Shown in pieces: positions 31,355 through 41,893 of a DNA stretch of 64,000 bases. Each line of letters opens with the position of its first letter. Positions within the stretch are counted from its first letter, which is position 1. The notes beneath the pieces are model-generated. The model was not told the DNA's origin. It made no database searches and saw only the letters and a program-made list of their open reading frames with translations. A program made the position numbers and the translations under genes. The stretch comes from Mycolicibacterium setense (GTDB lineage: Bacteria; Actinomycetota; Actinomycetes; Mycobacteriales; Mycobacteriaceae), in NCBI RefSeq assembly GCF_000805385.1, contig NZ_JTJW01000006.1, positions 1,116,001-1,180,000 on the forward strand. The letters are read 5' to 3'.

Positions 31355-34300
31355 GTGCTGTTCTCGGCATTGCCAGATGCGCAGGGGCTCTATGACCCTG
31401 CCAATGAGGCCGATTCCTGCGGCGTGGCCATGATCACCGATATTCAGGGCCGTCGTTCCCACGGCATCGTCAGCGACGGTTTGACCGCGCTCGAACATTT
31501 GGAACATCGCGGCGCTGCCGGGGCCGAACCCAACAGCGGTGACGGCGCCGGCATCCTGCTGCAACTGCCTGTCGAGCTGCTGCGGGAGGTGGTCGACTTC
31601 GCACTGCCGGGCCCCGCCGCCGACGGCAGCAACACCTTCGCCGCCGGTATCTGTTTCCTGCCGCAGGATGAGGACGCGCGCAGTGCCGCTCGCGCTCGCA
31701 TCGAGGCGCTGGCCGCCGAAGAAGGTCTCGAGGTGCTGGGCTGGCGCGCGGTGCCCGTCGACCCGGATGGGGCCGGTATCGGGCTGACCGCGCTGGGCTG
31801 CATGCCTCACATGGCTCAGCTGTTCATCGCGGCTCCCGAGTCCGACGGCGTCCGGGCGGGCGGTATCGAGCTCGACCGTAAGGTGTACCCGCTGCGCAAG
31901 CGGGCCGAGCAGGCGACCGGTGTCGAGGCGGTCTATTTCGCGTCGCTGTCCAGCCGGACCATCGTCTACAAGGGCATGTTGACGACAATGCAGCTGCCGC
32001 AGTACTTTCCGGATCTGCGTGACGAGCGTTGCATGAGTGCGATCGCGATCGTGCACAGTCGCTTCTCCACCAATACGTTTCCGTCGTGGCCACTGGCACA
32101 TCCGTTCCGGTTCGTCGCGCACAACGGTGAGATCAACACCGTGCGGGGCAATCGCAACCGCATGCACGCACGCGAGGCACTGCTGGCCAGCGCCCGGATA
32201 CCCGGTGACCTGAGCCGGCTGTCACCCATCTGCACCCCTGACGCCTCTGACTCGGCGTCCTTCGACGAGGTGCTCGAGCTCTTGCATCTGGGCGGACGCA
32301 GCCTGCCGCACGCGGTGCTGATGATGATTCCGGAGGCGTGGGAGAACGCCACCACCATGGATTCGGCGGAGCGTGCATTCTGGAAGTTCCACGCATCGCT
32401 GATGGAACCGTGGGACGGACCGGCCTGCGTCACCTTCACCGACGGCGCAGTAGTCGGCGCGGTGTTGGACCGCAACGGGTTACGGCCGGGCCGCTGGTGG
32501 CGCACGGTCGACGACCGGGTCATCCTGGCCAGCGAAAGCGGCGTGCTCGACGTGCCGTCGGGTGAGATCGTCGCCAAGGGACGGCTGCAGCCCGGCAAGA
32601 TGTTCCTGGTCGACACCGCCGCTGGGCGGATCGTGCCCGACGACGAGATCAAGGAGCAGTTGGCGGCGGCAGAACCGTACGGGGAGTGGCTGCATGCCGG
32701 CCTGCTGGATCTCGGCACGTTGCCCGAGCGGTCCCGCATCCAGCCGAATCACGATTCGGTGGTTCGTCGGCAGATCGCCTTCGGTTACACCGAAGAGGAA
32801 TTGCGGATTCTGTTGACGCCCATGGCGGCATCGGGTGGTGAGCCGCTCGGGTCCATGGGGACCGATACGCCCGTCGCGGTGCTCTCCAAGAGATCACGGT
32901 TGCTCTACGACTACTTCGTCGAGCTGTTCGCCCAAGTCACCAACCCGCCACTGGACGCCATCCGGGAAGAGGTGGTCACCTCGATGGCCCGCGTGATGGG
33001 GCCCGAGGAGAATCTGCTGGAACCCTCGGCAGCCTCGTGTCGCCAAATAGTTCTGCGTGCACCGGTTCTCGACAACGATGAGCTGAGCAAGATCGTCCAC
33101 ATCAATGACGATGGCGAGCATCCCGGCCTGCGGACCACCGTGCTGCGTGCTCTCTACGACGTCGAACGTGGTGGTGAAGGGTTGGCCGAGGCGCTCGATG
33201 ACCTGCAGTTGCGGGCCACCGAGGCGATTGCCAAAGGCGCTCGCACCCTGGTGATCTCCGATCGCGATTCCGATCACACGCGCGCCCCGATCCCTTCGCT
33301 GCTGGCGGTGTCGGCGGTGCACCACCACCTGGTCCGCACCAAGGAGCGCACCAAGGTGGCCCTCGTGGTGGAGAGCGGTGACGCCCGCGAGGTCCACCAC
33401 ATCGCCATGCTCATCGGCTACGGTGCCGCCGCGGTCAACCCGTATCTGGCCTTCGAGTCGATCGAGGACCTGATCCGCGAGGGTGAGCTCACCGGTATCG
33501 AAACCAGTGCCGCCGTGCGCAATTACGTGAAAGCGCTGGGCAAGGGTGTCGTGAAGGTGATGAGCAAGATGGGCATCTCCACGGTGGCCTCCTACACGGC
33601 CGCACAGGTTTTCGAGGCGATCGGCCTCAGCCACGACGTCGTCGACCAGTACTTCACCGGCACCACCAGCCAGCTCGGCGGCGTCGGGCTGGATGTGCTG
33701 GCCGAGGAGGTCAAGCTCCGTCACCGGCGTGCCTACCCGGAGAATCCGACCGAGCGGGTCCACCGGCGGCTCGAGGTCGGCGGTGAGTACGCGTTCCGCC
33801 GGGAGGGGGAGCTGCACCTGTTCACCCCGGAAGTGGTCTTCCTGTTGCAGCATGCGACGCGTACGGGACGCCGCGACATCTTCGCCAGGTACTCCGAGGA
33901 GGTCGATCGGCTGTCACGGGAAGGCGGGGCGCTGCGCGGCCTGTTCGAGCTCAAGGAGGGGCTGCGGCCCCCGGTACCGCTGGATGAGGTTGAGCCTGTC
34001 GAGTCGATCGTCACCCGGTTCAACACCGGGGCCATGAGCTACGGCTCGATCTCCGCAGAGGCCCACGAGACCATGGCCATCGCCATGAACAACCTCGGCG
34101 GGCGGTCCAACAGCGGCGAGGGCGGGGAGGACGTCGACCGGCTCTACGATCCGCGCCGGCGCAGTGCGGTCAAGCAGGTGGCGTCCGGGCGCTTCGGTGT
34201 CACCAGTGACTACCTGGTGAACGCCACCGACATCCAGATCAAGATGGCCCAAGGCGCCAAACCCGGTGAGGGTGGGCAGCTTCCGGGGTACAAGGTGTAT

Positions 34301-35920
34301 CCCAGCATCGCCAAGACCCGGCACTCCACGCCTGGCGTCGGGCTGATCTCACCGCCCCCGCACCACGACATCTACTCGATCGAGGATCTTGCCCAGCTGA
34401 TCCACGATCTGAAGAACGCCAACGCCGACGCCAGGATCCACGTGAAGCTGGTCAGCAGCGTGGGGGTCGGCACGGTCGCGGCCGGGGTGTCGAAGGCGCA
34501 TGCCGACGTGGTGTTGATCTCCGGTTACGACGGCGGTACCGGTGCGGCGCCGTTGACCTCGCTCAAGCACGCCGGGGCGCCATGGGAGATCGGGCTGGCC
34601 GACACCCAGCAGACGTTGGTGCTCAACGGTTTGCGTGATCGGATCACAGTGCAGTGCGATGGCGGCATGCGCAGCGCACGCGACGTGATCGTGGCTGCGT
34701 TGCTCGGTGCCGAGGAGTTCGGTTTCGCCACCGCGCCGCTGGTGGTGTCGGGGTGCATCATGATGCGGGTCTGCCACCTGGATACCTGCCCGGTCGGGGT
34801 GGCCACGCAGAACCCCGAGTTGCGGGCCCGGTTCAACGGCAAGCCCGAGTTCGTGGAGAACTTCTTCACGTTCATCGCCGAGGACATCCGCCGCTACCTC
34901 GCCCAACTGGGATTCCGCAGCATCGACGAGGCCGTGGGCCACGCGGAGGTGCTCGACACCGAAGCCGGTGTGGCACATTGGAAGAGCCGCGGGCTCGACC
35001 TCAGTCCGATCTTCGCCGTTCCGCTCGATGCGCACGGCAACATGAGCCAGCGTCGGCGGGTGCGCGATCAGGACCACGGCCTCGACCAGGCGCTCGACCG
35101 TACTCTGATCCAACTCGCCGAAGGGGCGTTGGAAGATGCCCATCCGGTGCGGCTGGAGCTGCCCGTCCGCAACGTCAACCGCACGGTGGGCACCCTGCTG
35201 GGTTCGGAGGTCACCAGGCGCTACGGCGCAGCAGGCCTGCCCGACGACACGATTCACGTCACCCTGGTCGGGTCGGCCGGCCAGTCGATCGGGGCGTTCC
35301 TGCCACCCGGCGTCACGTTGGATCTGATCGGTGACGCCAACGACTATGTGGGCAAGGGCCTTTCGGGTGGCCGGGTGATCGTGCGGCCACCGGACGATGT
35401 GCTGTTCCTGCCCGAGGACAACGTGATCGCGGGCAACACTCTTCTCTACGGGGCCACCTCGGGTGAGGTGTTCCTGCGCGGCCGGGTCGGTGAACGGTTC
35501 TGTGCCCGCAATTCCGGGGCACTGGCCGTCGTCGAGGGCGTGGGTGACCACGCGTGCGAGTACATGACGGGCGGTCGGGTGGTGATCCTGGGCAAGACGG
35601 GCCGTAACCTGGCCGCGGGCATGTCCGGCGGCGTTGCCTTCGTGCTCGGCCTGGACCCGGCCCGGGTCAACACCGAGATGGTGCAACTGCAGCGGCTGGA
35701 AGCCGAGGACCTGGCCTGGCTGCACGATGTGGTGGCCCACCATGCCCGCCACACCGGCAGCACGCTGGCCGGCTCGATCCTGGCTGACTGGCCAAGGCGC
35801 AGTGCCCAATTCACCAAAGTAATGCCCACCGACTACCAGCGTGTACTGCAGGCGACCCGGATGGCCAAGGCCGAGGGACGTGATGTGGACAGCGCGATCA
35901 TGGAGGCCAGCCGTGGCTGA
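31355..35920 (+). CDS. gltB: Glutamate synthase large subunit GltB
   Basis: Makes two glutamates from glutamine and 2-oxoglutarate. GTG 31355 is preferred: GGAGG (31341-31345) is correctly spaced and the product is 1521 residues; the frame also runs upstream to 31307. After a short propeptide the N-terminal amidotransferase nucleophile is Cys22 ([13 protein letters not shown]). Then come [18 protein letters not shown] and [15 protein letters not shown], the FMN barrel ([30 protein letters not shown]), the 3Fe-4S cysteines in [18 protein letters not shown], and a C-terminal GXGXG beta-helix. Overlaps gltD by 8 bases. M. tuberculosis keeps gltBD elsewhere. Confidence 0.96.
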   Translation: MLFSALPDAQGLYDPANEADSCGVAMITDIQGRRSHGIVSDGLTALEHLEHRGAAGAEPNSGDGAGILLQLPVELLREVVDFALPGPAADGSNTFAAGICFLPQDEDARSAARARIEALAAEEGLEVLGWRAVPVDPDGAGIGLTALGCMPHMAQLFIAAPESDGVRAGGIELDRKVYPLRKRAEQATGVEAVYFASLSSRTIVYKGMLTTMQLPQYFPDLRDERCMSAIAIVHSRFSTNTFPSWPLAHPFRFVAHNGEINTVRGNRNRMHAREALLASARIPGDLSRLSPICTPDASDSASFDEVLELLHLGGRSLPHAVLMMIPEAWENATTMDSAERAFWKFHASLMEPWDGPACVTFTDGAVVGAVLDRNGLRPGRWWRTVDDRVILASESGVLDVPSGEIVAKGRLQPGKMFLVDTAAGRIVPDDEIKEQLAAAEPYGEWLHAGLLDLGTLPERSRIQPNHDSVVRRQIAFGYTEEELRILLTPMAASGGEPLGSMGTDTPVAVLSKRSRLLYDYFVELFAQVTNPPLDAIREEVVTSMARVMGPEENLLEPSAASCRQIVLRAPVLDNDELSKIVHINDDGEHPGLRTTVLRALYDVERGGEGLAEALDDLQLRATEAIAKGARTLVISDRDSDHTRAPIPSLLAVSAVHHHLVRTKERTKVALVVESGDAREVHHIAMLIGYGAAAVNPYLAFESIEDLIREGELTGIETSAAVRNYVKALGKGVVKVMSKMGISTVASYTAAQVFEAIGLSHDVVDQYFTGTTSQLGGVGLDVLAEEVKLRHRRAYPENPTERVHRRLEVGGEYAFRREGELHLFTPEVVFLLQHATRTGRRDIFARYSEEVDRLSREGGALRGLFELKEGLRPPVPLDEVEPVESIVTRFNTGAMSYGSISAEAHETMAIAMNNLGGRSNSGEGGEDVDRLYDPRRRSAVKQVASGRFGVTSDYLVNATDIQIKMAQGAKPGEGGQLPGYKVYPSIAKTRHSTPGVGLISPPPHHDIYSIEDLAQLIHDLKNANADARIHVKLVSSVGVGTVAAGVSKAHADVVLISGYDGGTGAAPLTSLKHAGAPWEIGLADTQQTLVLNGLRDRITVQCDGGMRSARDVIVAALLGAEEFGFATAPLVVSGCIMMRVCHLDTCPVGVATQNPELRARFNGKPEFVENFFTFIAEDIRRYLAQLGFRSIDEAVGHAEVLDTEAGVAHWKSRGLDLSPIFAVPLDAHGNMSQRRRVRDQDHGLDQALDRTLIQLAEGALEDAHPVRLELPVRNVNRTVGTLLGSEVTRRYGAAGLPDDTIHVTLVGSAGQSIGAFLPPGVTLDLIGDANDYVGKGLSGGRVIVRPPDDVLFLPEDNVIAGNTLLYGATSGEVFLRGRVGERFCARNSGALAVVEGVGDHACEYMTGGRVVILGKTGRNLAAGMSGGVAFVLGLDPARVNTEMVQLQRLEAEDLAWLHDVVAHHARHTGSTLAGSILADWPRRSAQFTKVMPTDYQRVLQATRMAKAEGRDVDSAIMEASRG

Positions 35921-37415
35921 TCCGACCGGATTTCTTCGTGTACCCAAGGTTGAGGCGGCCAAGCGGCCGGTCGAGGAACGGGTGGGGGACTGGCGCGAGG
36001 TGTACGAGCGTGAGGATCCCAACGAGCGTGCCGGCGAGGTGTCGCAACAGGCGCGTCGATGTATGGATTGCGGGATCCCGTTCTGCCATTCGGGCAAGGC
36101 GGGTTGTCCGCTGGGCAACCTGATCCCGGAATGGAACGACCTGGTGCGGCGGGGCCGCTGGGACGCGGCGAGTGATCGCCTGCACGCCACCAACAACTTC
36201 CCGGAGTTCACCGGGCGGTTGTGCCCGGCGCCATGTGAGTCGGCGTGCGTTCTGTCGATCTCCGAGGAGCAGACCGGCGGCAGCGTGACGATCAAACGGA
36301 TCGAGCAGACGATCGCCGACCACGCCTGGTTGAACGGCACCGTCGAGCCCCAGCCCGCCGCGATACGCACCGGCAAGAGTGTCGCCGTCGTCGGTTCCGG
36401 ACCGGCGGGTTTGGCTGCCGCACAACAACTCACGCGGGCTGGCCACGAGGTGACGGTCTATGAACGCGACGACCGGGTGGGCGGGCTGCTGCGCTACGGC
36501 ATCCCCGAATACAAGCTCGAGAAGTCGGTGCTCAACCAGCGCCTGGCCCAGATGCGGGCCGAGGGCACCCGATTCGTCACCGAATGCGAGGTCGGCGTCG
36601 ACCTGACCGTCGAGCAGTTGCGCGACCGTCATCAGGCAGTCGTCCTGGCGGTCGGTGCGCTGCGAGGCCGCGACAACGAGGTGCCCGGGCGTGAACTCGA
36701 TGGCGTGCACCTGGCGATGGAGCATCTGGTGCCTGCCAACAGGGAATGCGAGGGCGACGCGTCGGCAGCCATCTCGGCGGCGGGAAAGCACGTGGTGATC
36801 ATCGGGGGCGGTGACACCGGCGCCGACTGCCTGGGCACCGCGCACCGACAGGGTGCGGCCTCGGTGACCCAACTCGACTACAACACCGAGCCGCCCGAGA
36901 CGCGCGACGACGAGCTGTCGCCGTGGCCCACGTGGCCGCTGGTGCTGCGCACCTCCCCGGCGCACGCCGAAGGTGGTGCGCGCCGTTTCGAGGTGGCGGT
37001 GCAGAGGTTCATCGGCGACGACAACGGTCATGTGCGGGCGATCGAGATCGCAGAGGTCCGGGTGACCCGGGATGCAGAGGGCCGGCGCGAGATCACGCCG
37101 GTGGGCGAGTCGTTGCAGATTCCGTGTGACCTGGCACTGCTGGCGATCGGTTTCGAGGGAGTCGAACACATGGCCCTGCTCGACGGTTTGGACCTGAAGC
37201 TGACGCGGCGCGGGACTGTGTCGTGTGGTTCGGATTGGCAGACCGACGCCCCCGGCGTGTTCGTCTGCGGAGACGCGCACCGCGGGGCGTCCCTGGTGGT
37301 GTGGGCGATCGCCGAGGGCCGCAGCGCGGCGCATGCGGTGGACGCCTACCTGATGGGGGAGTCGGATCTGCCGTCTCCCGTGCGGCCCGGCACACTGCCG
37401 CTGGCCGTCGTCTGA
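35913..37415 (+). CDS. gltD: Glutamate synthase small subunit GltD
   Basis: NAD(P)H-oxidising FAD subunit that feeds electrons to GltB. GTG 35913 has GGAGG at 35902-35906 and gives 500 residues. N-terminal [4Fe-4S] cysteines are in [19 protein letters not shown] and [16 protein letters not shown]. The FAD dinucleotide fold is [17 protein letters not shown]. The NAD(P)H fold is [21 protein letters not shown], and the C-terminal FAD contact is [20 protein letters not shown]. Translational overlap with gltB reflects fixed subunit stoichiometry. Confidence 0.96.
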   Translation: MADPTGFLRVPKVEAAKRPVEERVGDWREVYEREDPNERAGEVSQQARRCMDCGIPFCHSGKAGCPLGNLIPEWNDLVRRGRWDAASDRLHATNNFPEFTGRLCPAPCESACVLSISEEQTGGSVTIKRIEQTIADHAWLNGTVEPQPAAIRTGKSVAVVGSGPAGLAAAQQLTRAGHEVTVYERDDRVGGLLRYGIPEYKLEKSVLNQRLAQMRAEGTRFVTECEVGVDLTVEQLRDRHQAVVLAVGALRGRDNEVPGRELDGVHLAMEHLVPANRECEGDASAAISAAGKHVVIIGGGDTGADCLGTAHRQGAASVTQLDYNTEPPETRDDELSPWPTWPLVLRTSPAHAEGGARRFEVAVQRFIGDDNGHVRAIEIAEVRVTRDAEGRREITPVGESLQIPCDLALLAIGFEGVEHMALLDGLDLKLTRRGTVSCGSDWQTDAPGVFVCGDAHRGASLVVWAIAEGRSAAHAVDAYLMGESDLPSPVRPGTLPLAVV

Positions 37416-37428
37416 ATCGATTAACGAC

Positions 37429-37434
37429 TATGCT
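37429..37434 (+). promoter_or_regulatory. -10 box (TATGCT) for pyk
   Basis: TATGCT ends 8 bases before the GTG start of pyk at 37443, so transcription probably begins at or next to the start codon and the mRNA is leaderless. No Shine-Dalgarno is present in the 27-base gltD-pyk gap, which supports this. Confidence 0.5.
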
Positions 37435-37442
37435 GACATGAC

Positions 37443-38861
37443 GTGAGCAGACGCGGAAAGATCGTTTGTACCCTTGGCCCGGCTACCAGCACGGATGAGT
37501 CCGTACGGGCTCTCGTCGAGGCCGGTATGGATGTTGCCCGGCTCAACTTCAGCCACGGTGACTACTCCGACCACGAGGCTGCCTACAAGCGGGTGCGGGG
37601 GGCGTCGGATGCCACCGGCCACGCCGTGGGCGTGCTCGCCGACTTGCAGGGGCCCAAGATCCGCCTCGGCCGCTTCACCGAGGGCCCGACCTACTGGGCG
37701 ACGGGTGAATCGGTGCGGATCACCGTCGACGAGTGTGAGGGCACCCATGACCGGGTGTCGACCACGTACAAGCGGCTGGCCGAGGACGCCCGGCCCGGAG
37801 ATCGGGTGCTCGTCGACGACGGCAACGTCGGTCTGGTGGTCGAGCAGATCGCCGGCAACGACGTGGTGTGCACGGTCACCGAGGGCGGTCCGGTCAGCAA
37901 CAACAAGGGCATGTCCCTGCCCGGCATGAACGTGACGGCGCCTGCGCTGTCCGAAAAGGACATCGATGATCTCGAGTTCGCGCTGCGGCTAGGGGTGGAT
38001 CTGGTCGCGTTGTCCTTCGTCCGGTCGCCCGCCGACGTCGAGTTGGTCCACGAGGTGATGGACCGCGTCGGCCGACGGGTTCCGGTGATCGCCAAGCTGG
38101 AGAAGCCCGAGGCGGTCGAGAACCTCGAGGCCATCGTGCTGGCGTTCGACGCCATCATGGTGGCGCGTGGTGACCTGGGCGTCGAACTGCCGCTGGAAGA
38201 AGTGCCGCTGGTGCAGAAGCGTGCCATTCAGATGGCAAGGGAGAACGCCAAACCCGTCATCGTGGCCACCCAGATGCTGGAGTCGATGATCGAGAGTTCC
38301 CGGCCCACCCGCGCCGAGGCCTCCGACGTCGCCAACGCTGTGCTCGACGGTGCCGACGCGGTCATGCTCTCCGGTGAGACCTCGGTCGGCAAGTACCCGT
38401 TGGAGGCCGTCAAGACGATGGCCCGCATCATCAAGGCCGTCGAGGACAACTCGGTGACGGTGCCGCCGCTGACCCACACCCCGCGCACCAAGCGCGGCGT
38501 GATCTCGTACGCGGCCCGCGACATCGGCGAGCGGCTGGACGCCAAGGCGCTGGTTGCCTTCACCCAGTCCGGGGACACGGTGCGTCGCCTGGCCCGGCTG
38601 CACACTCCGCTGCCGGTGCTGGCGTTCACCGCGCTGCCCGAGGTGCGCAGCCAGCTGGCGCTGACCTGGGGCACCGAGACGTTCATCGTGCCGCAGATGT
38701 CGAACACCGACGACATGATCCGCCAGGTCGACAAATCGCTGCTCGAGCTCGGCCGCTACAAGCGCGGTGAGCTGGTGGTCATCGTCGCGGGCGCTCCGCC
38801 CGGCACAGTAGGCTCCACGAATCTGATCCACGTGCACCGCATCGGGGAGGACGACCTCTAG
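37443..38861 (+). CDS. pyk: Pyruvate kinase
   Basis: Transfers phosphate from phosphoenolpyruvate to ADP. GTG 37443 gives 472 residues, the usual actinobacterial length. Motifs: RGKIVCTLGPATSTDESVRA, MDVARLNFSHGDY, the active-site strand VPVIAKLEKPEAVENLEAI, DAIMVARGDLGVELPLEEVP and MLESMIESSRPTRAEASDVA (Mg/PEP region). The C-terminal allosteric domain has LVAFTQSGDTVRRLARL. Order pyk-tesB-cyd matches other mycobacteria. Confidence 0.96.
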   Translation: MSRRGKIVCTLGPATSTDESVRALVEAGMDVARLNFSHGDYSDHEAAYKRVRGASDATGHAVGVLADLQGPKIRLGRFTEGPTYWATGESVRITVDECEGTHDRVSTTYKRLAEDARPGDRVLVDDGNVGLVVEQIAGNDVVCTVTEGGPVSNNKGMSLPGMNVTAPALSEKDIDDLEFALRLGVDLVALSFVRSPADVELVHEVMDRVGRRVPVIAKLEKPEAVENLEAIVLAFDAIMVARGDLGVELPLEEVPLVQKRAIQMARENAKPVIVATQMLESMIESSRPTRAEASDVANAVLDGADAVMLSGETSVGKYPLEAVKTMARIIKAVEDNSVTVPPLTHTPRTKRGVISYAARDIGERLDAKALVAFTQSGDTVRRLARLHTPLPVLAFTALPEVRSQLALTWGTETFIVPQMSNTDDMIRQVDKSLLELGRYKRGELVVIVAGAPPGTVGSTNLIHVHRIGEDDL

Positions 38862-38903
38862 CGGTTCCTCTGCCGGAAGCGCCTGCAATTCGAAAGGCAT
38901 TCC

Positions 38904-39764
38904 TTGACACACACGGATTTCGAGGAGCTGCTGGCTGTTCTCGATCTGAATCGCGTCGATGACAACCTGTTCATCGGTTCGCATCCGAGTAAGAACCCGG
39001 TGCGTACCTTCGGTGGGCAGATGATTGCGCAGGCGTTCGTCGCCGGCGGTCGCACGTTGGAGCACAAACTGTCCCCGAGTGCGTTGAATGCGCACTTCAT
39101 CGCCGGCGGCGATCCGGAGAAGGATCTGGAGTTCCACGTCGTGCGGCTGCGCGACGAACGCCGGTTCGCCAACCGCCGGGTGGATGTCATGCAGGACGGC
39201 AACCTGCTGACCACGGTGATGCTGTCCTACATGAACGCCGGCCGGGGCCTGGAACACAGCGTGCCCGCGCCCGAGGTTCCGCATCCGGACACGTTGCCGA
39301 AGATCGACGAGTTGCTGCGCGGCTATGAGAAGACGGTGCCGCTGTTCGTCGAGGCGTTACGTCCGATCGAATGGCGCTACACCAACGATCCGGCCTGGAT
39401 CATGCGGAAAAAGGGCGGCAAGCTCGACCACAACCGGGTGTGGCTCAAGACCGAGGGGCCGATGCCCAGCGACCCGGTGTTGCACGGCGCCGCCCTGGTG
39501 TACTCGTCGGACACCACGGTGCTCGATTCCATCATCACCACGCACGGGTTGTCGTGGGGTTTCGACCGGATCTTCGCGGTGACCATGAATCACTCGGTGT
39601 GGTTTCACCGCCCGTTCAAGTTCGACGAGTGGGTGTTGTACTCCACTACGTCACCGGTTGCCGCGGAATCCCGCGGGCTGGGCACCGGACACTTCTTCGA
39701 CGAGGCCGGGCACTTGCTGGCGACCGTAGTACAGGAGGGCATCGTCAAGCACTTCCCCAGCTGA
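38904..39764 (+). CDS. tesB: Acyl-CoA thioesterase II (TesB)
   Basis: Hydrolyses acyl-CoA to free acid and CoA. TTG 38904 after GAAAGG (38892-38897); 286 residues. Double hot-dog fold elements: FIGSHPSKNPVRTFGGQMIA with AFVAGGRTL (first domain), and HGAALVYSSDTTVLDSIITT, MNHSVWFHRPFKFDEWVLYS and GRGLxTGHFFD-like GLGTGHFFDEAGHLLATVVQ (second domain with the catalytic Asp/Gln/Thr set). Separated by 42 bases from pyk and probably cotranscribed. Confidence 0.93.
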   Translation: MTHTDFEELLAVLDLNRVDDNLFIGSHPSKNPVRTFGGQMIAQAFVAGGRTLEHKLSPSALNAHFIAGGDPEKDLEFHVVRLRDERRFANRRVDVMQDGNLLTTVMLSYMNAGRGLEHSVPAPEVPHPDTLPKIDELLRGYEKTVPLFVEALRPIEWRYTNDPAWIMRKKGGKLDHNRVWLKTEGPMPSDPVLHGAALVYSSDTTVLDSIITTHGLSWGFDRIFAVTMNHSVWFHRPFKFDEWVLYSTTSPVAAESRGLGTGHFFDEAGHLLATVVQEGIVKHFPS

Positions 39765-39783
39765 GCTCGGGTGCCCGGAACGC

Positions 39784-40341
39784 TCAGCGCGTAGGGGTCG
39801 GATTCACACCGAACGAATCCTCGACCCGGCGCTCGAACTCATTTTCACACCGCTGCTGGGCCGCGGCGTCGTCGCCGGCCTGTTCCAGGCAGTGCACATA
39901 GTCGGAACCGCCGACGTCGTCGAACCATTGCTTGCCGAAGTAGACCCAGATGCCGATGAACACCAGCGACAACACGCAGGCGATCGCGCCGAGTGCGATG
40001 CCGGTGACGGCCACTCCGCTGTTGGTGGCTTCGCCGCGCCGGCAACGGCCTTGGGCGAGGAATCCGAGAATCAGCGCGGTGACGCCGAATATCAGTCCGC
40101 CGATCACCGACCACGTCAACAGCAGGCCGAAGATCGCGAGCACCAGCGCGGCGGTGCCCAACCCGTTGGCGGGCCCGCGCGGAATCGGCTGCATCGGGTA
40201 CCCGCCGTACGGTGGCGGGCCAGAAGGATAGGCGCCGGGATACGCGCCCGGAGGAGGCCCGTAGGGGTACCCCGGTGGCGGGGGCGGCCCGTCCGGTTGC
40301 GGTTCGTCAGACCCGGGCGGGTTCGATCGCTCGTCGGTCAT
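39784..40341 (-). CDS. DUF4190-type membrane protein with Pro-rich N-terminus
   Basis: 185 residues from ATG 40341 (MTDERSNPPGSDEPQPDG). About 55 residues of proline/glycine/tyrosine-rich head (PPPPPGYPYGPPPGAYPGAY) precede two membrane helices: GTAALVLAIFGLLLTWSVIGGLIFGVTALIL and TGIALGAIACVLSLVFIGIWVYFG. GxxxG-like spacing of the pair is as in DUF4190 proteins. The short C-terminal part (YVHCLEQAGDDAAAQQRCENEF) has two Cys and may be extracytoplasmic. The function is unknown. It is convergent with tesB and downstream of cydC on the same strand (10-base gap), so it may be carried on the cyd transcript. Confidence 0.75.
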   Translation of the reverse strand: MTDERSNPPGSDEPQPDGPPPPPGYPYGPPPGAYPGAYPSGPPPYGGYPMQPIPRGPANGLGTAALVLAIFGLLLTWSVIGGLIFGVTALILGFLAQGRCRRGEATNSGVAVTGIALGAIACVLSLVFIGIWVYFGKQWFDDVGGSDYVHCLEQAGDDAAAQQRCENEFERRVEDSFGVNPTPTR

Positions 40342-40351
40342 GCCTGTGAGG

Positions 40352-41893
40352 CTACTCGCCGATGGCCCCGCCGGGTTGCGGGCAACGGATGACGGGGCAG
40401 TCGAGCGTGTCCGGTAGATGGTGGGTGGCCACGACGACGGCGCGCTCCGCGGTGAACCAATCACCGGGAGTGAGGATTTCGGTGAGTATTCGCTCGCTGT
40501 CGGCGGCATCGAGGTTCTCGGTGGGTTCGTCGAGAAGGACCACTGAGAAATCGGACAGCAGCACCCTGGCCAGCAGCAGCCGGCGTCGTTGCCCGGCTGA
40601 GACCGCGGTGTGGCCGCCTTCGAGCACGGTCGACAGGCCGTCGGGAAGTGCCTCGAGCCACTCGTCGAGGCCGACCCGCCGGATCGCGGAGAGTAATTCT
40701 GGATCGGTGGCGTCTCCGCGGACCACGAGCAGATTGTCCCGCACCGTGGTGTCGAAGATGTGCGCGTCCTCGGCGAAAAATGCTGCGCGCCCTGGAGTTT
40801 TACCCAGCCGTTCGGCCAGCGCCATCAGCAGCGTGGTCTTGCCCGAACCGCTGGGGCCGACAACGGCCAGGCGGCCACCGGCAGGAAGATCGACGGCCGG
40901 AGCCGTGGGTCGCCTGCGCGTCCCGGGAACGCTCTCGGTGAGCTCGCGCAGGCGCCGCGCGGCGATGCGGGCCTTGGTGAGCCCGACGGCGGCGTCGGGA
41001 AGTGCGGTGGTCGCCTCGAAGGCGGACAGAGGTAACAACATCAGGATGGCCAGGGTGGTCGGCGCGGTCGTCGGAGCCAGGGCGATGCCGGCGACGACCG
41101 CACCCAGGACACTGGCACCGATGGCGATGCTGGGCATGGCGGCGGCCAGTGCGGCCGGCGCCGCAGCGCGGTCGGCGGCATGCCCCCAATCTCGGTGGCG
41201 GCGTTGTGCGATGGCGATCACCTCGTCGAGGCGTCCACTGACCCGCAACTCCGGGGCATACTCGAGCGCCAGCATCGAAGCCGAGTCGCGGTCGCTACGG
41301 TATTGCACCGCAACGGATTCGGCGGCAGTGGCGGCGCGGGCCGTCAGCGCCGGGGCTACGACTCCGGCGATCAGCAGGCACAACGCCAATATCGCTGCGG
41401 CGCTTGGTGAGATGAGTGCGATGACGCCGACGGACACGCAGCTGAGCACCGCGGCGACCACGATGGGCAGTACCGAGCGCACCACGACGTCGGCCAGTTC
41501 GTCGACAGAGCTGCCGACCCGGGCCACCAATTCACCACTGGGGAGGCGCGTCGCGTCGTCGTCCGGCCCGGAGGCGAGCTTGCGGTAGAGCCCGGTGCGG
41601 GCATTGGCCGCGGCCCGCAGCGCGGTGTCGTGTGCGGCCAGCCGCTGACAATAGCCGAGCACGCCACGCGAGATCCCCAGCGCGCGTACCGCGACCACGG
41701 CTATCGACAGGTCCAGAATCGGGGGCATCTGCCAAGCCCGGGTGATCAACCAGGCCGAGACACCGGCCAGTGCCAGTGCGCTGCCCAGCGAGAGCACGCC
41801 GAGGACACTCGCCAGGATCACCCGGCTCAGCCGTGGCCGCAACAGCTCCAGGGTCAATCGCAGCAGCGGATCGTCACGAAACATGTGCGGCAC
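40352..41893 (-). CDS. cydC: Thiol-reductant ABC exporter subunit CydC
   Basis: Half of the CydDC exporter that moves cysteine/glutathione outward and is needed to assemble cytochrome bd. 513 residues; M4 (41884) is an alternative start. The N-terminal six-helix domain begins LLRLTLELLRPRLSRVILAS. The ATPase domain has Walker [19 protein letters not shown], a signature region read as VSAGQRRRLLLARVLLSD, Walker B FSVVLLDEPTENLD and an H-loop HHLP. The 5' end overlaps cydD by 20 bases. Confidence 0.92.
   Translation of the reverse strand: MPHMFRDDPLLRLTLELLRPRLSRVILASVLGVLSLGSALALAGVSAWLITRAWQMPPILDLSIAVVAVRALGISRGVLGYCQRLAAHDTALRAAANARTGLYRKLASGPDDDATRLPSGELVARVGSSVDELADVVVRSVLPIVVAAVLSCVSVGVIALISPSAAAILALCLLIAGVVAPALTARAATAAESVAVQYRSDRDSASMLALEYAPELRVSGRLDEVIAIAQRRHRDWGHAADRAAAPAALAAAMPSIAIGASVLGAVVAGIALAPTTAPTTLAILMLLPLSAFEATTALPDAAVGLTKARIAARRLRELTESVPGTRRRPTAPAVDLPAGGRLAVVGPSGSGKTTLLMALAERLGKTPGRAAFFAEDAHIFDTTVRDNLLVVRGDATDPELLSAIRRVGLDEWLEALPDGLSTVLEGGHTAVSAGQRRRLLLARVLLSDFSVVLLDEPTENLDAADSERILTEILTPGDWFTAERAVVVATHHLPDTLDCPVIRCPQPGGAIGE

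Noticed and set aside
34349..36433. 694-codon minus-strand open frame over gltB/gltD
   Set aside because: Arg/Pro-rich translation with no domains; opposite two well-conserved genes.
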